From Pseudoalteromonas luteoviolacea S2607 (GTDB lineage: Bacteria > Pseudomonadota > Gammaproteobacteria > Enterobacterales > Alteromonadaceae), in contig NZ_AUXV01000004.1 in assembly GCF_001625575.1 (NCBI RefSeq), positions 62,001-126,000 on the forward strand: DNA of 64,000 nucleotides. The letters run 5' to 3'. Below are positions 10,027-17,650 of the stretch, one piece after another. The position numbers were made by a program, and so were the translations under genes. The notes beneath the pieces were generated by a model that saw nothing but the letters and a program-made list of their open reading frames with translations, did not search any database and was not told the origin of the DNA. Within the stretch, counting starts at the first letter, position 1; each line of letters begins with the position of its first letter.

Positions 10027-10149
10027 CAAAGCATTTAAGAGTCACTCTCAATGCTTGGCATTGTTTCATTCCATCGTTGAGTTCAGTGTTTACGGTGGTA
10101 AGGTTAAGTTCCGTGGTTGCGTTGTTCACACTTTAATGAGGCGTTATAT
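10021..10149 (+). repeat. attC site 1
   Basis: Left core ATATAAC overlaps the ASCH stop codon; right core GTTATAT is at 10143-10149. At 129 nt it is the longest site here, and its arms (AACAAAGCATTTAAG against TTTAATGAGGCGTT) resemble the VCR class. Confidence 0.75.
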
Positions 10150-10169
10150 GCTTACAGGGAGCAATTGAA

Positions 10170-10421
10170 ATGGAAAATTTTGTTTTAATAGCTGGAATGG
10201 TATTGGTGATTATCAATATCATGGTCAGTGTTTTAATCTTTAGGCGTGATGATATTGAAAAATTTCAAAAAATAGCTCAAACAATTATCGTATGGCTAAT
10301 TCCATTTGTTGGTGGTATTGGCTTGTGGATGTTTTATAGTGGGCAAGACCAAGAAAATAAGCCCGGTTATAAAAGGCCATTCGGCGGTGGTACAGTAGAC
10401 AGTGCAGGCTCTGGCGATTAG
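10170..10421 (+). CDS. Small membrane protein, PLDc_N-like (cassette gene)
   Basis: An 83-residue protein with two transmembrane helices (about 4-24 and 36-57) joined by a short basic loop (FRRDDIEKFQK). It ends in a hydrophilic Gly-rich tail. The two-helix layout with WLIPFVGGIGLW resembles the phospholipase D N-terminal membrane module (PLDc_N), here on its own. An AGGGAG ribosome binding site lies 8 nt before the ATG. It sits between attC 1 and attC 2, so it is a cassette gene. Function unknown. Confidence 0.65.
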   Translation: MENFVLIAGMVLVIINIMVSVLIFRRDDIEKFQKIAQTIIVWLIPFVGGIGLWMFYSGQDQENKPGYKRPFGGGTVDSAGSGD

Positions 10422-10425
10422 CGGT

Positions 10426-10527
10426 ATATAACAAGTCAATTATGGCATGGACGCAAAATACTTGGCTTGTGCTCCTTCGTCGCTAATTTTAGCCTGCTAT
10501 TTTATGCCGTTTATTACAACGTTATAT
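10426..10527 (+). repeat. attC site 2
   Basis: Left core ATATAAC (10426-10432), right core GTTATAT (10521-10527). The centre (CTTGGCTTGTGCTCCTTCG) is almost identical to that of attC site 3. Confidence 0.82.
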
Positions 10528-10539
10528 TTTAAGGGAACC

Positions 10540-10896
10540 ATGGACGAAATTGATAAACTTATAATTTCCGAATCATCAGACTGTGAAATGGATTTATATC
10601 AAATCATTTATGATATTCATTTTCTACCCCCTGAATTTACGATCTCCAAAAAATATGATATCGCTTTATCATCGATCGTTAAATTGGCACAATCAAATGC
10701 CATAGAAGTTGTACAGCAAACTTATGAGAAAAATGGCTCAAAAGTAAGGGTACCCTATGAGCGAGCATTACTAGTAGAGGAATTGAGCGAAAGCTTGAAG
10801 CATCCAAAGTTTTGGGATCGCGCTCATAATTTTGCAGCTGATACATCTATCGTTGTAGTCGCCACAGAATCAGGCATAGCTGCAATAGAAACATAA
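10540..10896 (+). CDS. Unknown cytoplasmic protein (cassette gene)
   Basis: A 118-residue acidic protein beginning MDEIDKLIISESSDCEMD. The open frame extends back to 10447, but those 31 codons run through attC site 2. The real start is the ATG at 10540, with AAGGGAA about 5 nt before it and just right of the recombination point. No domain recognised and no hydrophobic segments. The stop codon overlaps the next attC. A good example of attC readthrough inflating a gene call. Confidence 0.7.
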   Translation: MDEIDKLIISESSDCEMDLYQIIYDIHFLPPEFTISKKYDIALSSIVKLAQSNAIEVVQQTYEKNGSKVRVPYERALLVEELSESLKHPKFWDRAHNFAADTSIVVVATESGIAAIET

Positions 10897-10989
10897 CAAG
10901 TTACTCAAAAGGACGCAAAACGTTTGGCTTGTGCTCCTTTGTTGCTAAATTTAGCCTGCTATTTTGCGCCAGTTAAGCGAAGCGCTATT
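10891..10989 (+). repeat. attC site 3, degenerate right core
   Basis: Left core ACATAAC overlaps the stop codon. The centre matches attC 2. The expected right core appears as GCTATTT (10983-10989) in the context AAGCGAAGCG, which lines up with GCGGAGCGTTATG of attC 6. The invariant GTT is thus changed to GCT. A GTTAAGC at 10972 is an alternative right core. Confidence 0.65.
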
Positions 10990-10996
10990 TGTCATT

Positions 10997-11299
10997 ATGA
11001 ATAAATCTGCCTTTATTTTAATAGCTTGGTACTTTTTATTTGTTGGCTTTTACATCTCATATTTTATCGGTCTTGAACAAAGATCGTTAACGAACCCACT
11101 TTTCTATTTGTTTGCGATACCATACTTTGGCTTCGGTGCAATGGTTTGGTCTGTATTTTCTGGTGTAGGTATTGTTACTTTTCTGGCAAGTGTTGTATCC
11201 AGTGTCTTATGGCTTAAAAAGTATAAAATAGTTTACTTATTTTTGTTACCGATTGTAGGCTTGCTAAGCGGTGGTATCTTCCGTTACATTGCCACTTAA
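10997..11299 (+). CDS. Small membrane protein (cassette gene)
   Basis: A 100-residue, three-helix membrane protein beginning MNKSAFILIAWYFLFVGFY. The open frame reaches back to 10964, but the extra 11 codons lie inside attC 3, so the ATG at 10997 is chosen. Helices are at about 5-27, 42-72 and 77-96. No family recognised. The stop is followed at once by TTAACAATCGC, the left half of another attC-like site. Confidence 0.6.
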   Translation: MNKSAFILIAWYFLFVGFYISYFIGLEQRSLTNPLFYLFAIPYFGFGAMVWSVFSGVGIVTFLASVVSSVLWLKKYKIVYLFLLPIVGLLSGGIFRYIAT

Positions 11300-11335
11300 C
11301 AATCGCATTATGGCACGCAGCTATCCTTCATCTCT
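11294..11335 (+). repeat. Left half of a decayed attC site
   Basis: ACTTAAC followed by AATCGCATTATGGCACGC has the layout of the left attC arm and overlaps the stop codon of the preceding gene. A matching right arm is not recognisable before the repeat at about 11377. Confidence 0.4.
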
Positions 11336-11648
11336 AACGCGTTTATTTCCATAGGCAGGGCATAAATTAACTCGCCTTTGCCCCAAAATGTGTTTAGTCG
11401 AATGCCTCAAAGAATAGCGGCCATTAGAAAATTATTTTTAAAGCACTGATTTATGCCCAGTTGTTTTGTGTTTCTTCTATAGTCAAGAAAACGACCCCTT
11501 GGGTCGTTTTTATCCTTTCCATAATTTCTACAATGAATAAAAATATATCTTTAGCAACAAGTTAGTTATTGTGACAAAACTGGTACAATGAGGAAAATGG
11601 CCCATGGCTCGGTAGAAAAACGGCCCATTGGGTCGATATTAAATTGTT
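11300..11648. other. Non-coding stretch within the cassette cluster
   Basis: About 350 nt without a gene. From about 11377 it is the second copy of the long repeat, including an intrinsic-terminator-like hairpin at 11489-11511. This may be a gene-less cassette. Confidence 0.5.
11489..11511 (+). terminator. Terminator-like hairpin in repeat copy B
   Basis: AAACGACCC (11489-11497) pairs perfectly with GGGTCGTTT (11501-11509) over a 3-nt loop and is followed by T residues. The corresponding part of copy A (about 9364-9384) is a weaker version. Confidence 0.7.
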
Positions 11649-11650
11649 AT
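11552..11650 (+). repeat. Long non-coding repeat, copy B
   Basis: Diverged copy of 9427-9524. It ends in GTTATGA, in which the ATG is the start codon of the next gene. The placement at a cassette boundary suggests both copies are the ends of related gene-less cassettes or boundary elements. Confidence 0.65.
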
Positions 11651-11969
11651 GAGTACATGCATGAATCGACTATTCGGCAACAACGTAGTAAAAATTGAAG
11701 CACCTCAAGATAGAAGTGAACTCAAGTTTGTCGTACTTGAAAACGATACTGATTTCGATACTAATAATGTTCGTTTTTTTAACTCTGACAATTCACCAAT
11801 CACAATCGACTTCTCTCATTTATCAATTGAAATGATTTTCGATCCTGAAAGGGGCTCAATGAGTTTAGGTGAATTTGAATATGTAAAATCAATTGATAAT
11901 GGCTTTGAGGTATTTGGTGATTTTGGAATTATTTGGGTATATTGTGACTCAAGTTCACCAAAGCTGTAA
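11649..11969 (+). CDS. Unknown small protein (cassette gene)
   Basis: A 106-residue acidic protein with no signal peptide or membrane helix (MSTCMNRLFGNNVVK...). The first ATG is part of the core-like GTTATGA that ends repeat copy B. A second ATG four codons later (11661) is equally possible, and neither has a clear ribosome binding site. No family recognised. It is followed by attC 5, so it is cassette cargo. Confidence 0.6.
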   Translation: MSTCMNRLFGNNVVKIEAPQDRSELKFVVLENDTDFDTNNVRFFNSDNSPITIDFSHLSIEMIFDPERGSMSLGEFEYVKSIDNGFEVFGDFGIIWVYCDSSSPKL

Positions 11970-11973
11970 GTAC

Positions 11974-12076
11974 TCATAACAAGTAGTTAAAGGACTGGAC
12001 GTCAAAAGCTTGGCTGACGCTCGTTCCTCGCAAAGTATAGCCAAGCGTTAGCCGCCCATTAACGTGGGCGTTATAT
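11974..12076 (+). repeat. attC site 5
   Basis: Left core TCATAAC (11974-11980), right core GTTATAT (12070-12076). The arms CTTGGCT and AGCCAAG pair perfectly, and the outer arms (GGACTGGACG/GCCGCCC region) pair partly. Confidence 0.82.
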
Positions 12077-12092
12077 TGCTATTTGAGGCTAT

Positions 12093-12569
12093 ATGAAAAA
12101 CTTTTTTATTTTATTTGTTTTACTTTTATCTGGATGTGCAACAGGTATAGACATCAGTACATTAAATCGAGTTGAGCCTACAACAGGCTTTATTTTAGAG
12201 CATTACATAGAAAATGTTGGCGAGACGGGATTGGTTAGTGTGAAAGAAGGCTTAAAGAAAGGTATTTATAAAGCTGAGTTCGAAGACCAATTTGGTATTT
12301 ATTATCGAGGACCCAAAAATTGTGTTCTCGTTGAGTCTTCTGCAAATTACAAAGCAGAGTCTGACGGTGGGTTATGGTTACCTAAAGAAGGCTCAAAACA
12401 CTCGCCTAAGATTTATGCGTATATCCAAGAAAAAAACAATCAAACAGCTGAAAAAGCAGGCGTAATAATCAATGCGCTAATAGAAAGAGATTGGGGAAGA
12501 ATTTCATTTGGTACTAAAATTGTAGATAACACCTTTTTAAATCAAATCAAAATTATTGAATTGAATTGA
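12093..12569 (+). CDS. Small lipoprotein (cassette gene)
   Basis: A 158-residue lipoprotein. The signal peptide ends in the lipobox LLSGC with Cys15 as lipidation site, and Ala follows it, which would favour outer-membrane sorting. The mature domain is mixed alpha/beta with no family I recognise (FGIYYRGPKNCVLVESSANY in the middle). It sits between attC 5 and attC 6. Lipoproteins are frequent in marine integron cassettes. Confidence 0.72.
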   Translation: MKNFFILFVLLLSGCATGIDISTLNRVEPTTGFILEHYIENVGETGLVSVKEGLKKGIYKAEFEDQFGIYYRGPKNCVLVESSANYKAESDGGLWLPKEGSKHSPKIYAYIQEKNNQTAEKAGVIINALIERDWGRISFGTKIVDNTFLNQIKIIELN

Positions 12570-12576
12570 ATCCGCA

Positions 12577-12680
12577 ATATAACAAACGCATCAACGAAAG
12601 GACTTTAAAAGTTTGGCTTCACTCGCAGCGCTCGTTATTATAGCCAAAACTTTTAAAGCCCGTTATGCGGAGCGTTATGT
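12577..12680 (+). repeat. attC site 6
   Basis: Left core ATATAAC (12577-12583), right core GTTATGT (12674-12680). The arms AAAAGTTTGGCT and AGCCAAAACTTTT pair almost perfectly. The right core contains the ATG of the next gene. Confidence 0.85.
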
Positions 12681-13099
12681 GTCAGTGTAGCCAGATGAAA
12701 AATATCGAAAATTCACTAAAAAGTTGGCTGTCCTTAGAAGTAGATGATGAATGCTTTAAAGAGTTCGTCGAAACTTTCCGGCATGAAATCGAAAATACCT
12801 TTTCGAGAGGCAATTACCTTAAGCTTAAAAATTGTGATCGATTTGTTGGTCGTAACGTCTTAGAACAACTCGCATCTTGCAACCATTGTGGCCAAATCAA
12901 AACTATAGACGATGCATTAAGTTTAACTAAGAATGATAACTATAAGTGCATCCAGCGCCCCGGATATTTAAAATTTGAGTTTAAATATCAAGGCGTAACA
13001 GGGCCAGATTCGTATTGGCAATGTAATAAATGCGGTAGTATAACTATGTGTGTTTTACCTGAACACGCTTTTAAAGGGTGGTGGGGTAAAGTAGCGTGA
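12677..13099 (+). CDS. Zinc-ribbon-like unknown protein (cassette gene)
   Basis: A 140-residue protein with two CxxC pairs: CNHC (about residue 68) and CNKC (about 116), probably one zinc-binding site. The C-terminal part after the second pair is SITMCVLPEHAFKGWWG. The open frame begins at 12665, inside attC 6. The ATG at 12677 is part of the site's right core and an ATG at 12695 (MKNIENS) is the next choice. No named family. Possibly a nucleic-acid-binding or immunity-type cassette protein, but this is a guess. Confidence 0.62.
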   Translation: MCQCSQMKNIENSLKSWLSLEVDDECFKEFVETFRHEIENTFSRGNYLKLKNCDRFVGRNVLEQLASCNHCGQIKTIDDALSLTKNDNYKCIQRPGYLKFEFKYQGVTGPDSYWQCNKCGSITMCVLPEHAFKGWWGKVA

Positions 13100-13105
13100 A
13101 TAAAC

Positions 13106-13205
13106 ACGTAACAAGCGCATTATGAGCGGAACCAAAAAGCTTGGCTTGGTTCGTATCTCACCTATTATAGCCAAGCATTTTACGCCTACTAGTAACGCGT
13201 TAGCT
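13106..13205 (+). repeat. attC site 7
   Basis: Left core ACGTAAC (13106-13112), right core GTTAGCT (13199-13205). The central arms AGCTTGGCT and AGCCAAGC pair over 8 bp. Confidence 0.85.
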
Positions 13206-13210
13206 AGCAA

Positions 13211-13606
13211 ATGAGACCAATATACAAATTCTTGATCATTGTTGAAGCCATAATTGGGTTTGGTCCTTTAGTCATACTGCTAGGGCTAGGCTTAATCACT
13301 ATACCCATCTCAATTATGGGTATATTAGACGGTTATTATGGTGCGCTGGTTATGCTACTTATTGAAGTTGGAGGCTTTCTAGGTATGTTCGCGTTTATCT
13401 CCGTTTTAATGCATATTCTAGAGCCAAGCAGATATTTTTTGTCGTTTACTAAATTACGTTTATTTATAATCTGTGGCTTTTTCTCAATCCTTGGGTTTGC
13501 ATTTATGTTAGGTGTAAATATCGGATCAATTTGGCTTCTTATACCAATAGCGGTTGCAGTACACTTTATTTATTTAGGCCGAAAATATGTGTTTACTGCT
13601 AGCTAA
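13211..13606 (+). CDS. Four-helix membrane protein (cassette gene)
   Basis: A 131-residue integral membrane protein with hydrophobic segments at about 7-30, 38-68, 82-103 and 107-125. No charged catalytic motif and no family recognised. The ATG lies 5 nt right of the attC 7 core and has no Shine-Dalgarno sequence, as is common for cassette genes. Its stop overlaps a truncated attC site. Confidence 0.62.
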   Translation: MRPIYKFLIIVEAIIGFGPLVILLGLGLITIPISIMGILDGYYGALVMLLIEVGGFLGMFAFISVLMHILEPSRYFLSFTKLRLFIICGFFSILGFAFMLGVNIGSIWLLIPIAVAVHFIYLGRKYVFTAS

Positions 13607-13664
13607 CAAACGCTTTAACCAAGGGGGCAAAAATACAGGCTTGTGCTTCTTCGTCGCAAATAGA
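13601..13664 (+). repeat. attC site 8, truncated
   Basis: Left core AGCTAAC overlaps the stop codon and AACAAACGCTTTAACCAAGG follows. The usual centre (GGCTTGTGCTTCTTCGTCGC) is present, but the right half is missing. The sequence changes at about 13664, next to an 18-bp repeat, so the array was cut here. Confidence 0.7.
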
Positions 13665-13666
13665 CA

Positions 13667-13684
13667 AGACACCCACTTTAATTT
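13667..13684 (+). repeat. Direct repeat flanking a membrane-protein module, left copy
   Basis: AGACACCCACTTTAATTT, identical to 14526-14543. It starts where attC 8 is broken. Confidence 0.7.
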
Positions 13685-13822
13685 CCTTTGGATTCGGTGC
13701 TGCATGGGTAATTTATAATGGTATCGAAAATGGCTATAGCTGACCTGGTTGGTGAAATTAATTAAATTAAGATAAATTTAAAAATGGATTTTTCAATTTA
13801 TCTCTAGAGGAAGGTTTATATT

Positions 13823-14491
13823 ATGGATTACAAAGAAAGTATATTTTGTATGAACCTATGGGGGGTAATTTCTCTTTCAGCACTGTTTCCTTTACCGCAC
13901 CCAGAAGTAACACATACTGAAATGTGGTTAATTATTTTAACTGCTTTATTAATGGTTCTGGTGCAAGTAATTGGGAGGTGTTGGTTTTACAAAGTTAAAT
14001 CTGTGAATAATGCTTGGTTTGCAATATGGGGCAGTATTGTGGGTGCTATGTGTGTCTTTCTTTGCGCTTTAACTGCTTATAGTTTATTAAACGGTCAAGT
14101 AACTATGCTAGAACTATGGGTTATGCTATGTCCACCTGTAATTGTCGCTATTGTTACACTTACTAATAGACTTTTAAGTCCTACCTTCTCATATCAAGGT
14201 GCATTGGAAGTTGGTAAAGTCCGAATTGGAACATGGGATTATTATCCATTTAAAAAATATGATGACAGTAAGTTGCCTAGTGGCAGAAATGTTGGTGTTT
14301 CCCCAAAAGTGAGTACTGGTATTATTAGTACAGCAGCTATTGCAGGAGCATTCGCAACGGGAAGTACACTAGATGCTTATTTGTTGTATTTTGCAAATAT
14401 AACAGTTTGTGTAAGCTTCGCGTGGATTTTTAGTTGGTCAACTTGGATTGAATTAGCATATTTAATAAGGGCAAGGTTCAGTCATGTTTAG
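13823..14491 (+). CDS. Unknown polytopic membrane protein
   Basis: A 222-residue protein with about five hydrophobic segments (18-36, 33-51 region, 64-88, 94-113, 165-210). Between them lies a hydrophilic stretch rich in Lys, Asp and Tyr (GTWDYYPFKKYDDSKLPSGR, about 139-158). An AGAGGAAGG ribosome binding site precedes the ATG. No family recognised. The gene is bracketed by 18-bp direct repeats and has a low-GC character, so lateral acquisition is likely. It is not followed by a good attC site. Confidence 0.6.
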   Translation: MDYKESIFCMNLWGVISLSALFPLPHPEVTHTEMWLIILTALLMVLVQVIGRCWFYKVKSVNNAWFAIWGSIVGAMCVFLCALTAYSLLNGQVTMLELWVMLCPPVIVAIVTLTNRLLSPTFSYQGALEVGKVRIGTWDYYPFKKYDDSKLPSGRNVGVSPKVSTGIISTAAIAGAFATGSTLDAYLLYFANITVCVSFAWIFSWSTWIELAYLIRARFSHV

Positions 14492-14525
14492 GATTTAGTG
14501 CAGGAAGTTAACTTGGCAATAAACT

Positions 14526-14543
14526 AGACACCCACTTTAATTT
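14526..14543 (+). repeat. Direct repeat flanking a membrane-protein module, right copy
   Basis: Identical 18 bp to 13667-13684; the repeats are 859 nt apart and enclose a single gene. Confidence 0.7.
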
Positions 14544-14795
14544 TCTTACTAAATATAACAAGCTTATCAGTTAACTTAGGAATATTCGGTAAAACCATTT
14601 TACAGATTAACAATCATTTTCATAAGGAGTATGTAATAAGTAGTAGCTTAATCTGGGAGCAAGTTTATTAAGTCGGGGCGTAACAGAGGGTGAATAAATT
14701 TAATATTTACACTAGTTATAGATTGTTTTATCTCTACAAAATTTAAAAATAAGTCAATAGAAAAAATAAGTTTAACTAGAATGGTAGTACTATTA

Positions 14796-15052
14796 ATGGG
14801 AGTAATGGTTGATAATCGCTTAGAGGCTTTTTCAATAAGTGAAATTTTAAATGAAAGCACAAGCGTAATCGTCTTAGAGGGCAAATTAACAACGGCGACA
14901 TAATTACTACATATGACCCGGAGATAGGTGAGAAAGTTACAACTAATTAAGTTTGGCTTAAAGGTGATGGACCGACAGCAATGGTTGAGGGCGAAAGGCG
15001 GCCATTGGATATTCCCTGTATATTAAAAGTAGAAAAAAGGAATAACGCATAA
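14796..15052 (+). pseudogene. Decayed small gene with frameshift and stop
   Basis: Reading the plus strand from 14796 gives a protein-like sequence (VDNRLEAFSISEILNESTSV... VLEGKLTTA). It hits TAA at 14901, continues convincingly after a frame change (ITTYDPEIGEKVTTN), meets a second TAA near 14948, then runs VWLKGDGPTAMVEGERR to a stop at 15052. The composition reads as real protein in both frames. I infer one former gene of at least 85 codons broken by an indel and a nonsense change. The family is unknown. Confidence 0.45.
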
Positions 15053-15847
15053 ATATTGGAAGCCTATAGGTATCAGGTAGTTATAAACTCTAGCTGATAC
15101 CTTTGGCAACGCAATAGGTTTAGTATTAGCACGAATGTCAGTTGTTGGCACATATCCGTCCTTTGACTACAAATTATTTATGTCCAAAAACGAGTTGGTT
15201 GAATGTCCTTTATCATTGCGAGATTTTAGCTCTCTTAACACAATAACGATGGTTTCATTTTAATACGGGTTTCAAATTTCTCGATAATCACACTTATTCA
15301 CTGCGCTCTTAATTTTTTAGCGCCTTCGTAGTCGAAAATAAATTAGGCATAATTTCAATGCCTTTGGCCTTGCTTGGCGAGGCACTTTTCTTTGTGCAGC
15401 GTTCTAAGTAGATAAGAAGCCCCGCCATGATTAATATCAAACACGCCATACTGGTGATTCAAGGCGAAATTTTAAAAGTTTGATTTAGAAATGATAAATA
15501 CGCACTCTATAGGCAGCAACCCTTACTCTATGCGAAAGGTACCTAAAGAGACACATTGGATGCTTGCATGGGTATCTTTCACGCTATTTGCGTGATGCTC
15601 TGATTTTAGGCGAAAAAGCGTTTAGCTCAACAGCACAAAGTGATTGCCATATATTTAGCACTATTTTGCTTTTTCAATTGGTCAGATATCTTAAATTATT
15701 GTTTATTAAAGTTTTAAATCCAATCTGATGGTTAAAAGTTTTGTGGAACGGGAGCTGTTTGTTTAACATAGGGGTTGGTTAACAGGGCAGCAGGACACGC
15801 TCTGATGTGAAGTCACTTCATTAAGTAAAAATGGAAGAATAATCAAG

Positions 15848-17635
15848 ATGAAACGAATTTATATAAATGTCTTTTTGGTAATACTGCTGTGTGTTTTTAT
15901 GGTTGGTTGTCAATCGACTATTCATAGCACGAGAATAAACGATAATAAGCCCTTGCAAGCTGGACAGGGGGTTGTGGCGCTTGAGTTGGTGAATAATACA
16001 GATCGTCTTGCCAGCCTACATAAAAACTGGGACGAGGTCATCGTCATTCGCATAGATAATGAAGAAGAGCGTAAACAAGCTGCCATTCAAAAAGCAAAAG
16101 AGAAAGCGAAGAAAAACGGTAAAAAATTTGACCCTGAAAAGGTTGACTGGGAACACGACTATTACAGCTTAAGGGCTAACTCAAAAGGGACTGTAGATAG
16201 CCAGATCTTTGTGGGGGCAATGCCTGAAGGTGAGTACATTATTTCTGTGTTATACAGCTATTACAGTGATGGAAACATGTCTTCTTGGATAAACATGCCA
16301 GTGTTTCAGTCTGCAGGTGTATTTCAAGTAACAAACGCCCAATTGACGAACCTAGGTACGTTGGTTTTTCAGCCGCTACTTGATACCAAAAAAGCCTCGT
16401 TCTGGAGCAATAAAACAGAACAACGCGCATACGTAACTCGCTTAGAAGAAAGCACAGCGCTAGCGCCTTTTGTAAATCATCACTATCAAAATCTATATAG
16501 TTCGCTTGATTTATCACAGGTCAACTCATGGAAAGATGATCCATTTTCAAAATTAAGAAACCAGTTGGGGGCTTTGTCTCGCGCTAATGCTTATGGCGAT
16601 GAAGCAATCTCAGTGAAAGGTAGCGATTACAACGTGCTTGCTGCACGGTTTGGAAAATTGCATTTAGTGGACTCTACGGGCAATGTAGAGACACAATCGT
16701 TACCAACGGCATCTCAGCTCACAGCAAGCGGCCAAATAAATGATACTTTGCTTATTGGCAGTGAAAGGGGGGTTTTATTTTCTCAATCACAAGGTGGTAG
16801 CTGGCAACAACACCAACCAATTTCTGCAACGGAGGCCTTTGTTTGGTTAGGAAGTGATGGCCGCTTTGGCTATGCAATGACAAGCTCTGAAAAGCAGCAT
16901 ACTTTGTACAGATTTGTTGAGTTGGACAAAGGCTGGCATAAAATTGGGTCATTTAAAAAGAAAGATGGGCACAATTGGCTTGTTCAAAATGGCGGTTTAT
17001 TTGTCTTTTTTGATGACGCCAGTGAACTTAAAGTGATCAATGATAACAAGTTGCTGACTTATAACGAGGCATCAGGACAGTGGAAGTCAGCTAAATATGA
17101 GAGCTTCAAAAAGTTTTCACAATTAAAAACCGGTGAGCTCGTAGCGCTTGAAGTTAGTCAATGGGATGGCATTGGCGATCAGGTCGTATCTGTTGACTAT
17201 GGCAAAAGTTGGCACACAATCGATCGCTCATTGAGTTTTTTTGGTGATCATAAGACTGATGCTAGTTTACCTGCATTGATCTCAGGCAATCGCATCGTGT
17301 CAGTTGGTCGAGTAAAAGAGCAAAACGAGAAAGGCAAAAAGAAACTCAGAGTTATCTCGGCCTCATTAAATAAACAAGGTAAAAAGTTCGATTGGCATTC
17401 TCATGGTGAAGTTAAGTCTAACTGTACAACATTGTTGCCTGAACTGACGCAGGGCGAAATAATATTCTTTTTGTGTGAACAAGGCCAAGTCGTCAAAACA
17501 GATAATTTTGGCGAGAGTTGGGAATCTGTGGTGGATATTGATATTGCGCATATGCAACAACAGTATGAAGCGTTTTTGGATGCACGAAAAGCTGAGCTCG
17601 CCCTAACTGACCAAAAAGAAGCCTCTACACAATAG
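15848..17635 (+). CDS. Lipoprotein with BNR/sialidase-type propeller repeats
   Basis: A 595-residue lipoprotein: the lipobox FMVGC places the lipidated Cys at 21. Residues 75-100 form a Lys/Glu-rich segment (AIQKAKEKAKKNGKK). The C-terminal two thirds carry Asp-box-like motifs (SQGGSWQQH, DYGKSWHTI, DNFGESWESV), the signature of BNR-repeat beta-propellers. It is probably exposed at the outer membrane and binds glycans or proteins; no catalytic residues of sialidases can be assigned. The ATG has GAAGAAT upstream. It is monocistronic, with a hairpin at 17651-17671. Confidence 0.75.
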   Translation: MKRIYINVFLVILLCVFMVGCQSTIHSTRINDNKPLQAGQGVVALELVNNTDRLASLHKNWDEVIVIRIDNEEERKQAAIQKAKEKAKKNGKKFDPEKVDWEHDYYSLRANSKGTVDSQIFVGAMPEGEYIISVLYSYYSDGNMSSWINMPVFQSAGVFQVTNAQLTNLGTLVFQPLLDTKKASFWSNKTEQRAYVTRLEESTALAPFVNHHYQNLYSSLDLSQVNSWKDDPFSKLRNQLGALSRANAYGDEAISVKGSDYNVLAARFGKLHLVDSTGNVETQSLPTASQLTASGQINDTLLIGSERGVLFSQSQGGSWQQHQPISATEAFVWLGSDGRFGYAMTSSEKQHTLYRFVELDKGWHKIGSFKKKDGHNWLVQNGGLFVFFDDASELKVINDNKLLTYNEASGQWKSAKYESFKKFSQLKTGELVALEVSQWDGIGDQVVSVDYGKSWHTIDRSLSFFGDHKTDASLPALISGNRIVSVGRVKEQNEKGKKKLRVISASLNKQGKKFDWHSHGEVKSNCTTLLPELTQGEIIFFLCEQGQVVKTDNFGESWESVVDIDIAHMQQQYEAFLDARKAELALTDQKEASTQ

Positions 17636-17650
17636 TAATAGTGACAGATG

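Larger units (their letters stand above)
10021..13664. mobile_element. Cluster of attC sites lacking an integrase (CALIN)
   Basis: Eight small genes, the first (ASCH) starting at 9553 and all on the plus strand, are each followed by a 90-130 nt imperfect palindrome. These begin with a TAAC core overlapping or close to the stop codon, and the complete ones end with GTTRRRY. Most share a central CTTGGCT...AGCC pair. This is the layout of integron cassette arrays. No integrase gene is present in the window, so the cluster is either the distal part of a sedentary chromosomal integron or a stand-alone CALIN. Six sites are essentially complete, one is a left half (11294) and one is truncated (13601). 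Confidence 0.85.
14492..15847. other. Gene-poor decayed stretch
   Basis: About 1.35 kb without an intact gene. It holds the right copy of the 18-bp repeat, the broken gene described at 14796-15052, and after that nothing I can name. A 39-codon minus-strand frame (15309-15428, MAGLLIYLERCTKKS...) has a plausible start of a membrane helix but could be chance or a remnant. This looks like the eroding edge of the cassette region. Confidence 0.45.

Noticed and set aside
14648-14884. 78-residue minus-strand open frame in the decayed region
   Set aside because: It lies opposite the protein-like plus-strand remnant (14796-15052), has a composition typical of a shadow frame (runs of Ile, Ser, Thr) and no ribosome binding site.
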